Source: Rubripirellula tenax (GTDB lineage Bacteria; Planctomycetota; Planctomycetia; Pirellulales; Pirellulaceae). From it: a DNA stretch of 64,000 nucleotides. The notes beneath the pieces are model-generated. The model was not told the origin of the DNA. It did no database searches and worked only from the letters and a program-made list of their open reading frames with translations. The stretch is taken from assembly GCF_007860125.1 (NCBI RefSeq), contig NZ_SJPW01000005.1:246065-310064 (forward strand). Reading direction: 5' to 3'. Position numbers and translations under genes: made by a program. Below are positions 8,352-16,745 of the stretch, in pieces (the stretch's first letter is position 1; each line of letters begins with the position of its first letter).

Positions 8352-8488
8352 GCCCAACGGAAGGTTTTTACGACACCGCCCTGAACGAAGCGAACGATGG
8401 CTGAACTAACAAGAATTGTACCAAGGTCAGCCCGCGTTGACAAAGTTGGAAGGTGTGCCGAAGGCCTAGCGTAAAAACCATGTTGTGC
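8352..8488 (-). repeat. attC of cassette 16 (class II)
   Basis: 137 bp; ends GCCCAAC / GTTGTGC. Confidence 0.93.
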
Positions 8489-8505
8489 GGCACTTGGGTG
8501 CAGGT

Positions 8506-8796
8506 TCAGTTCAATGACAGCAGGAGAGAATCAACAACCTTGCCATCGCGAACAAGCAAGATTCCGGAATTGCCCATATTACGATCCCATTCCTCTTGCG
8601 GTGCGGACGTGTACCAAAGCTCGTCGCCGTCAGCCATTTGCGAGATCATGGCGAGCCAGTGGTGATTGCTGAAGCCGAACGGCGTGCGTTTCCGCCACCA
8701 GAGCCAGCCGGTAACCACTACGTGCTCGGCTTCGGCCTCGGCGACAGTGTAACGCCGCAGAACACGGTAGCCATCAATGTATTGGTCTTCGGGCAT
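8506..8796 (-). CDS. Cassette 16 gene, uncharacterised 96-aa protein
   Basis: Soluble, Trp-rich (GWLWWRKRTPFGFSNHHW). Its C-terminus, WDRNMGNSGILLVRDGKVV, matches in layout the cassette 60 C-terminus (WDRLAGRSGFALVANGDV), so the two share a C-terminal motif although the N-terminal halves differ. ATG at 8796. Function unknown. Confidence 0.82.
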   Translation of the reverse strand: MPEDQYIDGYRVLRRYTVAEAEAEHVVVTGWLWWRKRTPFGFSNHHWLAMISQMADGDELWYTSAPQEEWDRNMGNSGILLVRDGKVVDSLLLSLN

Positions 8797-8812
8797 AGGT
8801 GGCAGCTGTGCC

Positions 8813-8948
8813 GCACAACGGAAGGTTTTTACGACACCGCCGTTACCGAAGCGGTGGAGTTTGAATCACGAGAAATTGTACCAAGGCCAACGCCCGTTGC
8901 CTACCAACGAAGGTGTGCCGAAGGCCTAGCGTAAAAACCATGTTGTAC
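8813..8948 (-). repeat. attC of cassette 17 (class I)
   Basis: 136 bp; ends GCACAAC / GTTGTAC. Confidence 0.93.
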
Positions 8949-8957
8949 GCCGTTGCA

Positions 8958-9320
8958 CTACGGATCATGCTCGCCACCATCAACATCGTAGGCCTCGCGT
9001 TCAAACGGATTGTCGCGGTAGAACCGGCGACCGGTCAGCCACATGAAGGCGGACGACAGGAAATAAGCAGGCAGCATGAAAGGCCCCCAGCGTTCATATT
9101 GGGCGACGTGAACCGCCTCGTGCTTGCGAGAGATGTCGAGCGACGCATCGGTTTGACCGAGAATGGTGTGGCCCAGCGTCAGCGCGAGAGTGAATTGGCC
9201 GTGAGGTAGTCGGTGGACGAACCATTTTGTGCCGCCACCGTAGAATTCGATCGCGCGGCCACGAATGCGAACACGGCCACCGAAGCAAAGGCCGACGCCG
9301 CCGATCAGCAAGCCAAGCAT
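8958..9320 (-). CDS. Cassette 17 gene, HExxH-like membrane-associated protein (at least 120 aa)
   Basis: Contains HEAVHVAQYERWG and, 40 residues on, NPFEREAY, a layout shared by small uncharacterised proteins with a possible zinc site (His, His, Glu). Hydrophobic stretch at the N-terminus and around ML PAYFLSSAFMWL. The first ATG is 9320, but the frame is open and looks coding for about 23 further codons upstream (...RVLWASPYT-M), with no ATG, GTG or TTG before attC 18. So the true start may be a rare codon such as ATT, or the start was lost. Catalysis not shown. Confidence 0.78.
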   Translation of the reverse strand: MLGLLIGGVGLCFGGRVRIRGRAIEFYGGGTKWFVHRLPHGQFTLALTLGHTILGQTDASLDISRKHEAVHVAQYERWGPFMLPAYFLSSAFMWLTGRRFYRDNPFEREAYDVDGGEHDP

Positions 9321-9387
9321 TGTGTACGGCGATGCCCAGAGAACGCGGATAAAAAATAGCAGGTGTGCAATCAGTGATACCTGAGGC

Positions 9388-9523
9388 GTACAACGGAAGG
9401 TTTTTACGACACCGCCGTTACCGAAGCGGTGGAGTTTGAATCACGAGAAATTGTACCAATGCCAGCGCCCGTTGCCTACCAACGAAGGTGTGCCGAAGGC
9501 CTAGCGTAAAAACCATGTTCTGC
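9388..9523 (-). repeat. attC of cassette 18 (class I)
   Basis: 136 bp; ends GTACAAC / GTTCTGC. Confidence 0.93.
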
Positions 9524-9796
9524 GACGCGTCGTATCGCCAATTCAGTCTCCATTTCGTGAGACATGCAAGCCGACCGCGCACCCCGCGCCGGAATCACGC
9601 GCAAAGTCGCGAGCCCGCAAATGTATCGCGCGCCGCTGCGCGGCGAACGTCAGCCCACCGACCGCGCGACCTCAGCGAACCACCAGTGGACGCCTCGAAT
9701 CACGGACAGACGAAAACACAACCGAAGCGATTGACGCCGAACTCCCAGTGGACGCTCCAAGTCGAGCGCCGCCTCCGCGCAACTTACGCCAGCGTC
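9524..9796. repeat. ORF-less cassette 18 body, homologous to cassette 34
   Basis: No convincing minus-strand gene. The sequence is clearly homologous to 18520-18794, with substitutions and small indels that would break any shared frame, so it is non-coding or a pseudogene. A GC-rich palindrome CGCCGCTGCGCGGCG sits near 9630-9646. Its ends are complementary over 12 nt, so it is a complete cassette. Confidence 0.75.
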
Positions 9797-9936
9797 GCAG
9801 AACGGAAGGTTTTTACGACACCGCCCTAAACGAAGCGAACGATGTCTGAACTACGAGAAATTGTACCAAGGCCAGCCCGCGTTGCCAAACGTGGAAGGTG
9901 TGCCCGAAGGGCCTCTGCGTAAAAACCATGTTGTGG
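9797..9936 (-). repeat. attC of cassette 19 (class II)
   Basis: 140 bp; ends GCAGAAC / GTTGTGG. Confidence 0.93.
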
Positions 9937-10264
9937 GACGCGTTGAAGTGCCAAAACGGTCTCCATCCGAGAAGACATACAAGGACAGCGCAACCGAGCA
10001 TGGCGAACCACGAAAGACGCGAAATACACGAAAGATGCGGGACAGGAAGTTCGCACAACGACGGCACAAAGAAAGTCGCTGCACGGAGATACGGGAACCG
10101 CACAGAAGTTGATGCCAGCGCCAGATGGATCAACGAGAGCAGTCCGTCACGGTCGCGGCCGCAGATCAGGCGTCATTGCATGGCGAATCACCAACCAACG
10201 CTCAAAGGCATTAACGGTCGAAACAACAAAAAGGGTTTACCGGAGGAGCCGAAAACCTAGCGTC
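9937..10264. repeat. ORF-less cassette 19 body, copy 1 of a four-copy unit
   Basis: Same unit as cassettes 30, 54 and 61; GTT-to-AAC length is exactly 339 nt in all four. It appears identical to copy 2. It contains CACGAAAGACGCGAAATACACG, close to a short dispersed repeat that I know from planctomycete genomes. A plus-strand frame stays open in all copies, but its composition looks like translated repeat, and it would be antisense to every other cassette gene. Confidence 0.78.
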
Positions 10265-10401
10265 CCACAACGGAAGGTTTTTACGACACCGCCCTGAACG
10301 AAGCGAACGATGTCTGAACTACGGGAAATTGTACCAAGGCCAGCCCGCGTTGACAAAGTTGGAAGGTGTGCCGAAGGCCTAGCGTAAAAACCATGTTGTG
10401 C
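10265..10401 (-). repeat. attC of cassette 20 (class II)
   Basis: 137 bp; ends CCACAAC / GTTGTGC. Confidence 0.93.
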
Positions 10402-10413
10402 GGCCACGGACCA

Positions 10414-10836
10414 CTAGATTCCGAGTTCTTCACAGAACGACTCGAATTCAGCGTCGATTTTCGCAGCGAGGTTGGCAGATGTGAAGAAGTAAAGATCAGG
10501 CGCGTCGATGTCATCCATGAACGCACGAATTACAAGCGGTGTTGATTGCCCGTCCGCGACAACCGATAGCGTCATTTCACGTTCATCCTCAACGTCGGTA
10601 TTGGCAACGAATTCAGCGACGGTCTTGATTTCAGCATCGGTGAAGCCAGATTCAATATGTTTGGCGATGCGCAGAAGAAATGGTTGCACGTTTTCGAGGT
10701 CGAAGTTCATCGACGATTCGGTCAAGCCAGCGGGATCGGTCATGACGTTACCAGTGGTTTCCTTGGGTGTTGGTTTGGTACAACCGGACGTAACCAACAG
10801 CGCGAGCAAGACAATAAAAGCTGGAGCGTAGTTCAC
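10414..10836 (-). CDS. Cassette 20 gene, probable lipoprotein (140 aa)
   Basis: GTG at 10836 gives MNYAPAFIVLLALLVTSGC, a signal peptide with a lipobox-like end (T-S-G-C; a hydrophobic residue would be more usual at -3), then a Thr-rich linker and a soluble helical domain (LLRIAKHIESGFTDAEIKTV, DAEFESFCEELGI). Expected to be lipid-anchored in the envelope. The frame is open upstream into attC 21, but only this start gives a clean signal sequence. Confidence 0.8.
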   Translation of the reverse strand: MNYAPAFIVLLALLVTSGCTKPTPKETTGNVMTDPAGLTESSMNFDLENVQPFLLRIAKHIESGFTDAEIKTVAEFVANTDVEDEREMTLSVVADGQSTPLVIRAFMDDIDAPDLYFFTSANLAAKIDAEFESFCEELGI

Positions 10837-10846
10837 GGTAGTGGCC

Positions 10847-10983
10847 GCACAACGGAAGGTTTTTACGACACCGCCCTGAACGAAGCGAGCGATGTCTGGA
10901 CTACCAGAAATTGTACCAAGGCCATGGCCCGTTGCCAAAGAGCCAAGGTGTGCCGAAGGCCTAGCGTAAAAACCATGTTAGGC
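10847..10983 (-). repeat. attC of cassette 21 (class II)
   Basis: 137 bp; ends GCACAAC / GTTAGGC. Confidence 0.93.
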
Positions 10984-10993
10984 GACCGGCAAC

Positions 10994-11743
10994 CTACCCA
11001 TGGACGATCGCATTGGCGGCAATGTAGTGCATTTTGCAGTGGTCAAGAATCATCGAATCGGTGTCACATGAAGCCGTAAGAGCAAACATCGGATAGACGG
11101 AGCTTAACAAAGCGGCAACGTCAACGCGTGGATCATTTGTCGTTACGGCTCGATGTATTTCAGTCACGACAGCGACGATGTCGGCAAGTGCCGAATCGGC
11201 AGGGCTTCGTGGCGGCTTCCACGATTTGTAGTATCGGAGCAGGCAATCGGTTGGTGATTCCGCATTGAACTTGGAAGCCTTTGCGGCTAGATAGAGCCGA
11301 ATCTCTTGTGAATCTGCCGTGGCTATGTCGCGTTTGAATACTTGCGACACCCAGCGTTCGTGAGCGGTACGGCAATCAGGGCAAAACTGAACGTCGGCAG
11401 TCGTTTGTTCGCCAACGCAACAGCCACCACCAGCCGCAAGCCCAGCACATGGGAAAAGCGTTTGGGGAACGTTTAGCTCTGCGTCAGTTGGAGTGATAGG
11501 TGTGCCGTAGATTATCGGCACAGTGTCGGTATCGAGGCGGCATCCGTGAACGTGGCACACAGCGCAACAGTCTTTGAGTGCAGGGAACTCAAGGTGAAGC
11601 GAATGTTCAGCGGCAAACGGTTCCCAAAGCTGTTCTTGCCAGTAACGCAAGCGGCCGGAGCGATGTGTTTCGACAACAAACTTGCAGTAACGGGCGGGGC
11701 CGACTGCGTCGCGGAATCGAGAGCGTATTTCGGCGTGATTCAT
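10994..11743 (-). CDS. Cassette 21 gene, Cys-rich probable zinc-binding protein (249 aa)
   Basis: The largest cassette product. Cys-containing motifs CCAVCHVHGC (about residue 59), CAGLAAGGGCC and CPDCRTAHERWV (about residue 121) suggest one or two zinc sites; the first half otherwise resembles small treble-clef proteins. The second half is helical. ATG at 11743. Name of the family not recognised. Confidence 0.83.
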   Translation of the reverse strand: MNHAEIRSRFRDAVGPARYCKFVVETHRSGRLRYWQEQLWEPFAAEHSLHLEFPALKDCCAVCHVHGCRLDTDTVPIIYGTPITPTDAELNVPQTLFPCAGLAAGGGCCVGEQTTADVQFCPDCRTAHERWVSQVFKRDIATADSQEIRLYLAAKASKFNAESPTDCLLRYYKSWKPPRSPADSALADIVAVVTEIHRAVTTNDPRVDVAALLSSVYPMFALTASCDTDSMILDHCKMHYIAANAIVHG

Positions 11744-11757
11744 CGAACGACTAGGTC

Positions 11758-11894
11758 GCCTAACGGAAGGTTTTTACGACACCGCCCTGAACGAAGCGAG
11801 CGATGTCTGAACTACGAAAGATTCTACCACCGGAAGGAGGCTTGAACAAACGACAGCGGTGTGCCGAAGGCCTAGCGTAAAAACCATGTTGTGC
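11758..11894 (-). repeat. attC of cassette 22 (class III)
   Basis: 137 bp; ends GCCTAAC / GTTGTGC. Confidence 0.93.
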
Positions 11895-11905
11895 GAACGG
11901 TGGAG

Positions 11906-12208
11906 CTAGAAGCACCATGGCCAGATGAAATGACGTTCATTGCACTTTGGGCAGTACGATCCCGGTCCGAAATTCCCAGAATCGCGATACCCACATCCGA
12001 GCAGTGAGCCAATGATGCACGCGAAAGCAAGCAGAAAGAACGGTATGCCAGCAAGTGGGTCAGCCCAGTATGTGAGTGCGACCGCGATGAGGACCACGGG
12101 GATCGCGCCGACAAGGTAGCCGGCAGGGGCCATTGATCCTCCGGGACCAGCTTGCCATGCGGCCGACCAACGAGTTTTGCATTTGCGGCACTTCACGGTA
12201 GTTCGCAC
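11906..12208 (-). CDS. Cassette 22 gene, zinc ribbon split by two membrane helices (100 aa)
   Basis: CRKCKTRW near the N-terminus and CPKCNERH near the C-terminus would together make one zinc ribbon, with two hydrophobic helices between them (GYLVGAIPVVLIAVALTYWA and IPFFLLAFACIIGSLLG). GTG start at 12208 lies in the core site; a second GTG five codons in is equally possible. Function unknown. Confidence 0.8.
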   Translation of the reverse strand: MRTTVKCRKCKTRWSAAWQAGPGGSMAPAGYLVGAIPVVLIAVALTYWADPLAGIPFFLLAFACIIGSLLGCGYRDSGNFGPGSYCPKCNERHFIWPWCF

Positions 12209-12340
12209 AACGGAAGGTTTTTACGACACCGCCTTAAACGAAGCGGTGGAGTTTGAATTACAAGAAAGTGTACCAATGCCAGCGCCCGTTGCCTACCAAC
12301 GAAGGTGTGCCGAAGGCCTAGCGTAAAAACCATGTTGGGC
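12205..12340 (-). repeat. attC of cassette 23 (class I)
   Basis: 136 bp; ends GCACAAC / GTTGGGC. Confidence 0.93.
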
Positions 12341-12351
12341 GGCAATACGCG

Positions 12352-12756
12352 CTAGTAGATCGCACTGCCACCGTGTGAAATCGTACCGGTCTTGCACGAA
12401 GGGCACGACGTGCCGTCGGCCAACCCAGCGGCGAGATTTGCGGAATCGCAGCGAGGGCATTGTAGATCGACGGACGTAGGAATGATACCGAAAGTTTGAT
12501 CGAGCGCTGCAGAGCGAATGACTGCAGCCCCGACCACGTCGCCAACGTCAACACCTTCTGGGGCGTCCGGCGATTCAAACACAAGCCGTACGTCGCACGG
12601 CTCGTCGTTCGGGCCGAATTCGCTTTCGGGTCGGCCGGTCAAGTCGATCTGTTGCCCGCAGTCGAGGCAAACAACGGCGACACCGGGGCCGTGGTGGTTC
12701 CATCCGGTGAGCATGTCGAAAGAGCACGAAGAGCAAACGAGGTGTATGCCAAACAT
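12352..12756 (-). CDS. Cassette 23 gene, double zinc-ribbon protein (134 aa)
   Basis: N-terminal ribbon CSSCSFDM ... CLDCGQQ and C-terminal ribbon CPRCDSAN ... CPSCKTGT flank an acidic middle (DAPEGVDVGDVVG). Each ribbon has the two CxxC pairs expected for four-Cys zinc binding. ATG at 12756. Soluble; possible nucleic-acid or protein adaptor, not shown. Confidence 0.84.
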   Translation of the reverse strand: MFGIHLVCSSCSFDMLTGWNHHGPGVAVVCLDCGQQIDLTGRPESEFGPNDEPCDVRLVFESPDAPEGVDVGDVVGAAVIRSAALDQTFGIIPTSVDLQCPRCDSANLAAGLADGTSCPSCKTGTISHGGSAIY

Positions 12757-12763
12757 CTTTGCC

Positions 12764-12899
12764 GCCCAACGGAAGGTTTTTACGACACCGCCCCAAACGA
12801 AGTGGTGGAGTTTGAATCATGAGAAATTGTACCAATGCCAGCGCCCGTTGCCTACCAACGAAGGTGTGCCGAAGGCCTAGCGTAAAAACCATGTTGTGC
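12764..12899 (-). repeat. attC of cassette 24 (class I)
   Basis: 136 bp; ends GCCCAAC / GTTGTGC. Confidence 0.93.
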
Positions 12900-12905
12900 G
12901 ACCGT

Positions 12906-13208
12906 TCACGGCAGCAGGTCTAACGCGGCGATAAATGACGCTAGTTCACCAGCCCATCCGGGAGGCTTGCCGAAAGACAGCGACACGTCGCGGTGGTCAT
13001 GAACGGCGCAGCCCCACGATTTATGCAGCGGAACATCGTTGCCCATCGCGTCAAAGCGATCGAACTGAATTTCGAGCTGCGCGTGGCCACGTTCGATCGT
13101 CCACGCGTGGGCGTCGCACGGAAAGTCGTCCAACGAGCGCGTCGAGACGATTGTCCAACCTCGTTGCGTTAGGGCGTGTGAAAGGGCGTCGATGTGGTGT
13201 TTCGGCAT
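12906..13208 (-). CDS. Cassette 24 gene, uncharacterised 100-aa protein
   Basis: ATG at 13208 (MPKHHIDALSHALTQRGW), preferred over a GTG in the core site (13226). N-terminal helix, then strands (WTIVST, WTIERGHAQLEIQFDRF, DVSLSFG) and a closing helix. Resembles small SMI1-sized alpha/beta proteins, but I cannot name the family. Confidence 0.8.
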   Translation of the reverse strand: MPKHHIDALSHALTQRGWTIVSTRSLDDFPCDAHAWTIERGHAQLEIQFDRFDAMGNDVPLHKSWGCAVHDHRDVSLSFGKPPGWAGELASFIAALDLLP

Positions 13209-13222
13209 AGTGCGGTTAGGTC

Positions 13223-13359
13223 GCACAACGGAAGGTTTTTACGACACCGCCCTAAACGAAGCGAACGATGTCTGAACTACGGTAGATTCTACCAAAGCCA
13301 TGGCCCGTTGCCAAAGAGCCAAGGTGTGCCGAAGGCCTAGCGTAAAAACCATGTTGTGC
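13223..13359 (-). repeat. attC of cassette 25 (class II)
   Basis: 137 bp; ends GCACAAC / GTTGTGC. The only cassette whose two end heptamers do not match perfectly (GTTGTGC here, GCCCAAC at the other end). Confidence 0.93.
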
Positions 13360-13376
13360 GGCAACACGAGCATGGG

Positions 13377-13784
13377 CTACGCGTTGTTTGCTGAGTGACG
13401 GATCGCCGAAAGCACCATTGGAACGGCCATTTCAGCGTCGAATGCAAGCCCACGAACCCACGCGTTGTCCCAAGGTGAGTCACTGTTGGGCATAGGATAG
13501 GCGATGTCGAAGCCGAATGTCTTTGGCCCGTCGATCACAGGTTGGATTGTGGCAACCGTTGGAGCACGATAGTCGTCAATGTTCAGCAAACGCAAGCGGA
13601 AGTGTGACGTGACCCCAAAGAGCGTTGGGCCATCAACGCCAGCAAGCGCGTCGAGCAGGCGAACCATGTTTGCGAGCATGTCAGCGTTGGTGTCGGAACC
13701 ACCATTGCGGTAACCATCGCTCTCGCGAGCGTAAAACTCGGTGAGAGTTCCGTTTCGTTGATCGGTGATGCGAATGATTTCCAT
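13377..13784 (-). CDS. Cassette 25 gene, uncharacterised 135-aa protein
   Basis: ATG at 13784 (MEIIRITDQRNGTLTEFY). The same gene starts at the left edge of the window (1-204). The frame extends upstream to a TTG in the core site, which I reject. Contains VTSHFRLRLLNIDDY and a C-terminal helix. Soluble; unknown function. Confidence 0.83.
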   Translation of the reverse strand: MEIIRITDQRNGTLTEFYARESDGYRNGGSDTNADMLANMVRLLDALAGVDGPTLFGVTSHFRLRLLNIDDYRAPTVATIQPVIDGPKTFGFDIAYPMPNSDSPWDNAWVRGLAFDAEMAVPMVLSAIRHSANNA

Positions 13785-13796
13785 ACGGGAGTTGCC

Positions 13797-13932
13797 GCCC
13801 AACGGAAGGTTTTTACGACACCGCCCTGAACGAAGCGAACGATGCCTGAACTACGGAAATTGTACCAACGCCAGCCCGCGTGACCAACCAAGGAAGGTGT
13901 GCCGAAGGCCTAGCGTAAAAACCATGTTGTAT
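13797..13932 (-). repeat. attC of cassette 26 (class II)
   Basis: 136 bp; ends GCCCAAC / GTTGTAT. Confidence 0.93.
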
Positions 13933-13953
13933 GTCGCTGAAGCGGCGGATAGG

Positions 13954-14418
13954 TCACCATGCCAGAACGTGGCCTGAGCGATGGTGGTACAGTTCGGCAT
14001 CCCAATAGTGTGGGTCTCCGATGTCGCGCCGGTCGATCCCAGCGGGCGTATCGGTGGTGACAGGACGCTGCAACCGTATAAACACGGATGATTCACGCGG
14101 CCACCCGACAGAAGATTCTGCAATTACGTTGCCATTCTCAATTTCGGCGGAAAGCACGACCTTCAGTTCAGGGCAAAGCAAGTACGCGTGGTAAGCGTTG
14201 GCGAGAGAACGTGCGACATGGTCGCAATGTGGTGGGTTTGGCGTCAGTCCCATTGAAGTTGATAGTAGGCGATTAAGGTATCGGCCGATTGTTGGACTGT
14301 CGTCACCGGCGGAGAGCATCGCAGTGACACGGTTGGCGTAGTTGTCGTATTCGTCGTCAACGTGATCCCGGACACCAATGGGGTCCCATTCCCGGTTGAG
14401 GACATCGCGGACGATCAA
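13954..14418 (-). CDS. Cassette 26 gene, EWDPIGV-motif protein (154 aa)
   Basis: The first 55 residues carry VLNREWDPIGV ... DEYDNYA, a signature I know from a widespread family of small bacterial proteins of unknown function (DUF1871-like). The remaining 100 residues form a strand-rich second part. Start is a TTG at 14418; no ATG or GTG lies between the cassette edge and the motif. No signal peptide. Confidence 0.78.
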   Translation of the reverse strand: MIVRDVLNREWDPIGVRDHVDDEYDNYANRVTAMLSAGDDSPTIGRYLNRLLSTSMGLTPNPPHCDHVARSLANAYHAYLLCPELKVVLSAEIENGNVIAESSVGWPRESSVFIRLQRPVTTDTPAGIDRRDIGDPHYWDAELYHHRSGHVLAW

Positions 14419-14456
14419 AAAGAGCGTTTGGTCAGCCAGAGTGATTCACCTGCGAC

Positions 14457-14594
14457 ATACAACGGAAGGTTTTTACGACACCGCCCTGAACGAAGCGAAC
14501 GATGCCTGAACTACGAGAAATTGTACCAAGTCTATGGCCCGTTGCCAAAGAGCCAAGGTGTGCCGAAGGCCCTTGCGCAAAAACCATGTTACAC
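14457..14594 (-). repeat. attC of cassette 27 (class II)
   Basis: 138 bp; ends ATACAAC / GTTACAC. The L-side centre reads CCCTTGCGCAAAAACC, one change in the otherwise invariant arm (CGCAAAAACC). Confidence 0.92.
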
Positions 14595-14600
14595 GCCCCG

Positions 14601-15194
14601 TCAGACCCGCGATTCGATGCTGCCATCAACGACGCGGAAGAGTTCCGTAGCATTTGCGTCCATGCCGGACATGATTGATATGCGAAAAGTCTGTCCAGCC
14701 ACAGACGAAGCAAATTCGGGTGACGATGCAGTTAAGGTGTCGAACACGGATTGAGCATGGTCGGCGATTTCGCGAGCCTCGGTTTCATTGATGTTGGGCG
14801 ATTGCGCCACAACACCGCATGCAATTTCGTTGTCTGGGCGGAAGCCAAATGCGACACCGTCGTACATGAGTGTTGCACCGTTGGAAAATCGCTCCAGAGC
14901 ATTGGAGTACGCCTCGCCCTTGGAGTTGAGCAACCGCGAATCAAGGACGACATAGTCTTCGGGTTTGACGCCAGCAAGAGACGGAAGGACGTATGCACCG
15001 AGTGATGCAGCGCCAGCGAGACCGAAGCCAATCCAGCCAACGGTTGGCGAAACGATGTTGAACCAGCTGCCAGCAATCAGTGCAGTGCCGATCCACCACG
15101 CGGGCCAATAGAGTCGGTAGAAAAGCACGTACCAATATGGCGATGCTTGAGCGTGTTGCGTCGTCTTCGTTGGGGATTGGTACGGATTTGCCAT
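14601..15194 (-). CDS. Cassette 27 gene, two-helix membrane protein with cytosolic domain (197 aa)
   Basis: Begins MANPYQSPT, a start typical of planctomycete small membrane proteins. Two hydrophobic helices at about residues 27-48 and 53-74, then a soluble C-terminal domain of about 120 residues (VLDSRLLNSKGEAYSNALERF ... IADHAQSVFDTLTASS). ATG at 15194. Possibly a sensor or regulator of the envelope; not recognised. Confidence 0.82.
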   Translation of the reverse strand: MANPYQSPTKTTQHAQASPYWYVLFYRLYWPAWWIGTALIAGSWFNIVSPTVGWIGFGLAGAASLGAYVLPSLAGVKPEDYVVLDSRLLNSKGEAYSNALERFSNGATLMYDGVAFGFRPDNEIACGVVAQSPNINETEAREIADHAQSVFDTLTASSPEFASSVAGQTFRISIMSGMDANATELFRVVDGSIESRV

Positions 15195-15205
15195 TAACTA
15201 GGGGC

Positions 15206-15342
15206 GTGTAACGGAAGGTTTTTACGACACCGCCCTAAACGAAGCGAGCGATGTCTGAACTAGCGGAAATTGTACCAAGGCCAGCGAGCGTTGCAAAACG
15301 ACGAAGGTGTGCCGCAGGCCTAGCGTAAAAACCATGTTAGGC
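15206..15342 (-). repeat. attC of cassette 28 (class II)
   Basis: 137 bp; ends GTGTAAC / GTTAGGC. Confidence 0.93.
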
Positions 15343-15363
15343 GACCGGAACCCTATGGTGAGG

Positions 15364-15693
15364 TCAGCCATCCCGCTTGGGTTCAAGTTCGTCGCAGTGT
15401 TCGTCGAGTTCGAGTGACGTCAGTCGAGACAGTACGGATGAATCGGAACCGCCATAACGGATGCAACCCAAATCCTGCACGTGCATGGCGTTGATGGCCC
15501 GTTGCAATTCCGCGTCGGTTTCTGGCTGACGCTTGAAGTAGCAATGGTAGCCGCATTCGTTGGGATCGTCAGACTCATGCATTGCCATGAGGTCGGGTGC
15601 CTCCGTCAGGGGAATCTCGCAGGCAGTGCAGCATTCGTAGAGCACGTAAAACGGCCCATCAGCACCAAGCGGGAAACGCTTGCGATCACTCAT
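15364..15693 (-). CDS. Cassette 28 gene, Cys-rich ferredoxin-like candidate (109 aa)
   Basis: FYVLYECCTACEIPLTEAPD followed by NECGYHCYFKRQP resembles small proteins sometimes annotated as ferredoxins (CCxxC plus a distal Cys pair). Whether a metal centre forms is unknown. C-terminal helix AELQRAINAM and an acidic tail. ATG at 15693. Confidence 0.78.
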   Translation of the reverse strand: MSDRKRFPLGADGPFYVLYECCTACEIPLTEAPDLMAMHESDDPNECGYHCYFKRQPETDAELQRAINAMHVQDLGCIRYGGSDSSVLSRLTSLELDEHCDELEPKRDG

Positions 15694-15702
15694 CGGTAGG
15701 TC

Positions 15703-15838
15703 GCCTAACGGAAGGTTTTTACGACACCGCCCTAAACGAAGCGAACGATGCCTGAACTACTGGAATTGTACCAAGGCCAGCGAATGTTGCCAAACATCGA
15801 AGGTGTGCCGAAGGCCTAGCGTAAAAACCATGTTATGT
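15703..15838 (-). repeat. attC of cassette 29 (class II)
   Basis: 136 bp; ends GCCTAAC / GTTATGT. Confidence 0.93.
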
Positions 15839-15848
15839 GACCGGCAAC

Positions 15849-16094
15849 CTACGGCAGATCGTCCACTGCGGATGAATCAACGGCCCCGCCAGCGTCCGCG
15901 TCGCTGCCCACGGAATCAGAATGGCCGTTTGCGGCAGGGACACCGTTGGGAAAGTAATAGTCATTGACCGCGCGGTCGATCCCGAGCGGGTCGCGGACTG
16001 ATTCAGGCGACGCCTGTGATGCAGGCGACGAACATCCGGCCAGCACGATGGACGCCAACCCAGTCACGGCGAACGATTGCAGTGTGAATTTCAT
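15849..16094 (-). CDS. Cassette 29 gene, small lipoprotein (81 aa)
   Basis: ATG at 16094 gives a classic lipoprotein signal, MKFTLQSFAVTGLASIVLAGC, with lipobox LAGC; the mature part is Ser/Asp/Ala-rich and probably disordered. The upstream frame to 16130 would spoil the signal, so I reject that start. Role unknown. Confidence 0.83.
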   Translation of the reverse strand: MKFTLQSFAVTGLASIVLAGCSSPASQASPESVRDPLGIDRAVNDYYFPNGVPAANGHSDSVGSDADAGGAVDSSAVDDLP

Positions 16095-16128
16095 TGAGCG
16101 TTCCGTCGCGAGGCGTTTCCGGTAGGTC

Positions 16129-16268
16129 ACATAACGGAAGGTTTTTACGACACCGCCCTAAACGAAGCGAGCGACGTCTGAACTACGAAAGATTATACCA
16201 AGGCCAGCCCGCGTTGCCAAACGTGGAAGGTGTGCCCGAAGGGCCTCTGCGTAAAAACCATGTTGTGG
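16129..16268 (-). repeat. attC of cassette 30 (class II)
   Basis: 140 bp; ends ACATAAC / GTTGTGG. Confidence 0.93.
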
Positions 16269-16596
16269 GACGCGTTGAAGTGCCAAAACGGTCTCCATCC
16301 GAGAAGACATACAAGGACAGCGCAACCGAGCATGGCGAACCACGAAAGACGCGAAATACACGAAAGATGCGGGACAGGAAGTTCGCACAACGACGGCACA
16401 AAGAAAGTCGCTGCACGGAGATACGGGAACCGCACAGAAGTTGATGCCAGCGCCAGATGGATCAACGAGAGCAGTCCGTCACGGTCGCGGCCGCAGATCA
16501 GGCGTCATTGCATGGCGAATCACCAACCAACGCTCAAAGGCATTAACGGTCGAAACAACAAAAAGGGTTTACCGGAGGAGCCGAAAACCTAGCGTC
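16269..16596. repeat. ORF-less cassette 30 body, copy 2 of the four-copy unit
   Basis: Appears identical to copy 1 (9937-10264), about 6.3 kb away, which indicates recent duplication or ongoing cassette shuffling. Confidence 0.8.
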
Positions 16597-16734
16597 CCAC
16601 AACGGAAGGTTTTTACGACACCGCCCTAAACGAAGCGAGCGATGTCTGAATTACGAGTGATTCTACCAAGGCCAGCCCGCGACGCCAAACATGGAAGGTG
16701 TGCCGAAGGCCCCTGCGTAAAAACCATGTTAGGC
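16597..16734 (-). repeat. attC of cassette 31 (class II)
   Basis: 138 bp; ends CCACAAC / GTTAGGC. Confidence 0.93.
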
Positions 16735-16745
16735 GACGATGCGGC

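Noticed and set aside
9488-9829. Plus-strand reading frames starting in attC sites (MCRRPSVKTML... and similar), many along the array
   Set aside because: They start from the same attC sequence read backwards, run antisense to convincing cassette genes, and have no conserved content beyond attC.
9813-10133. Minus-strand 106-codon frame in the four-copy cassette (MIHLALASTSVRF...)
   Set aside because: About 40 residues are translated attC, and the rest is translated dispersed-repeat sequence. I keep the cassette as ORF-less, though a product cannot be excluded.
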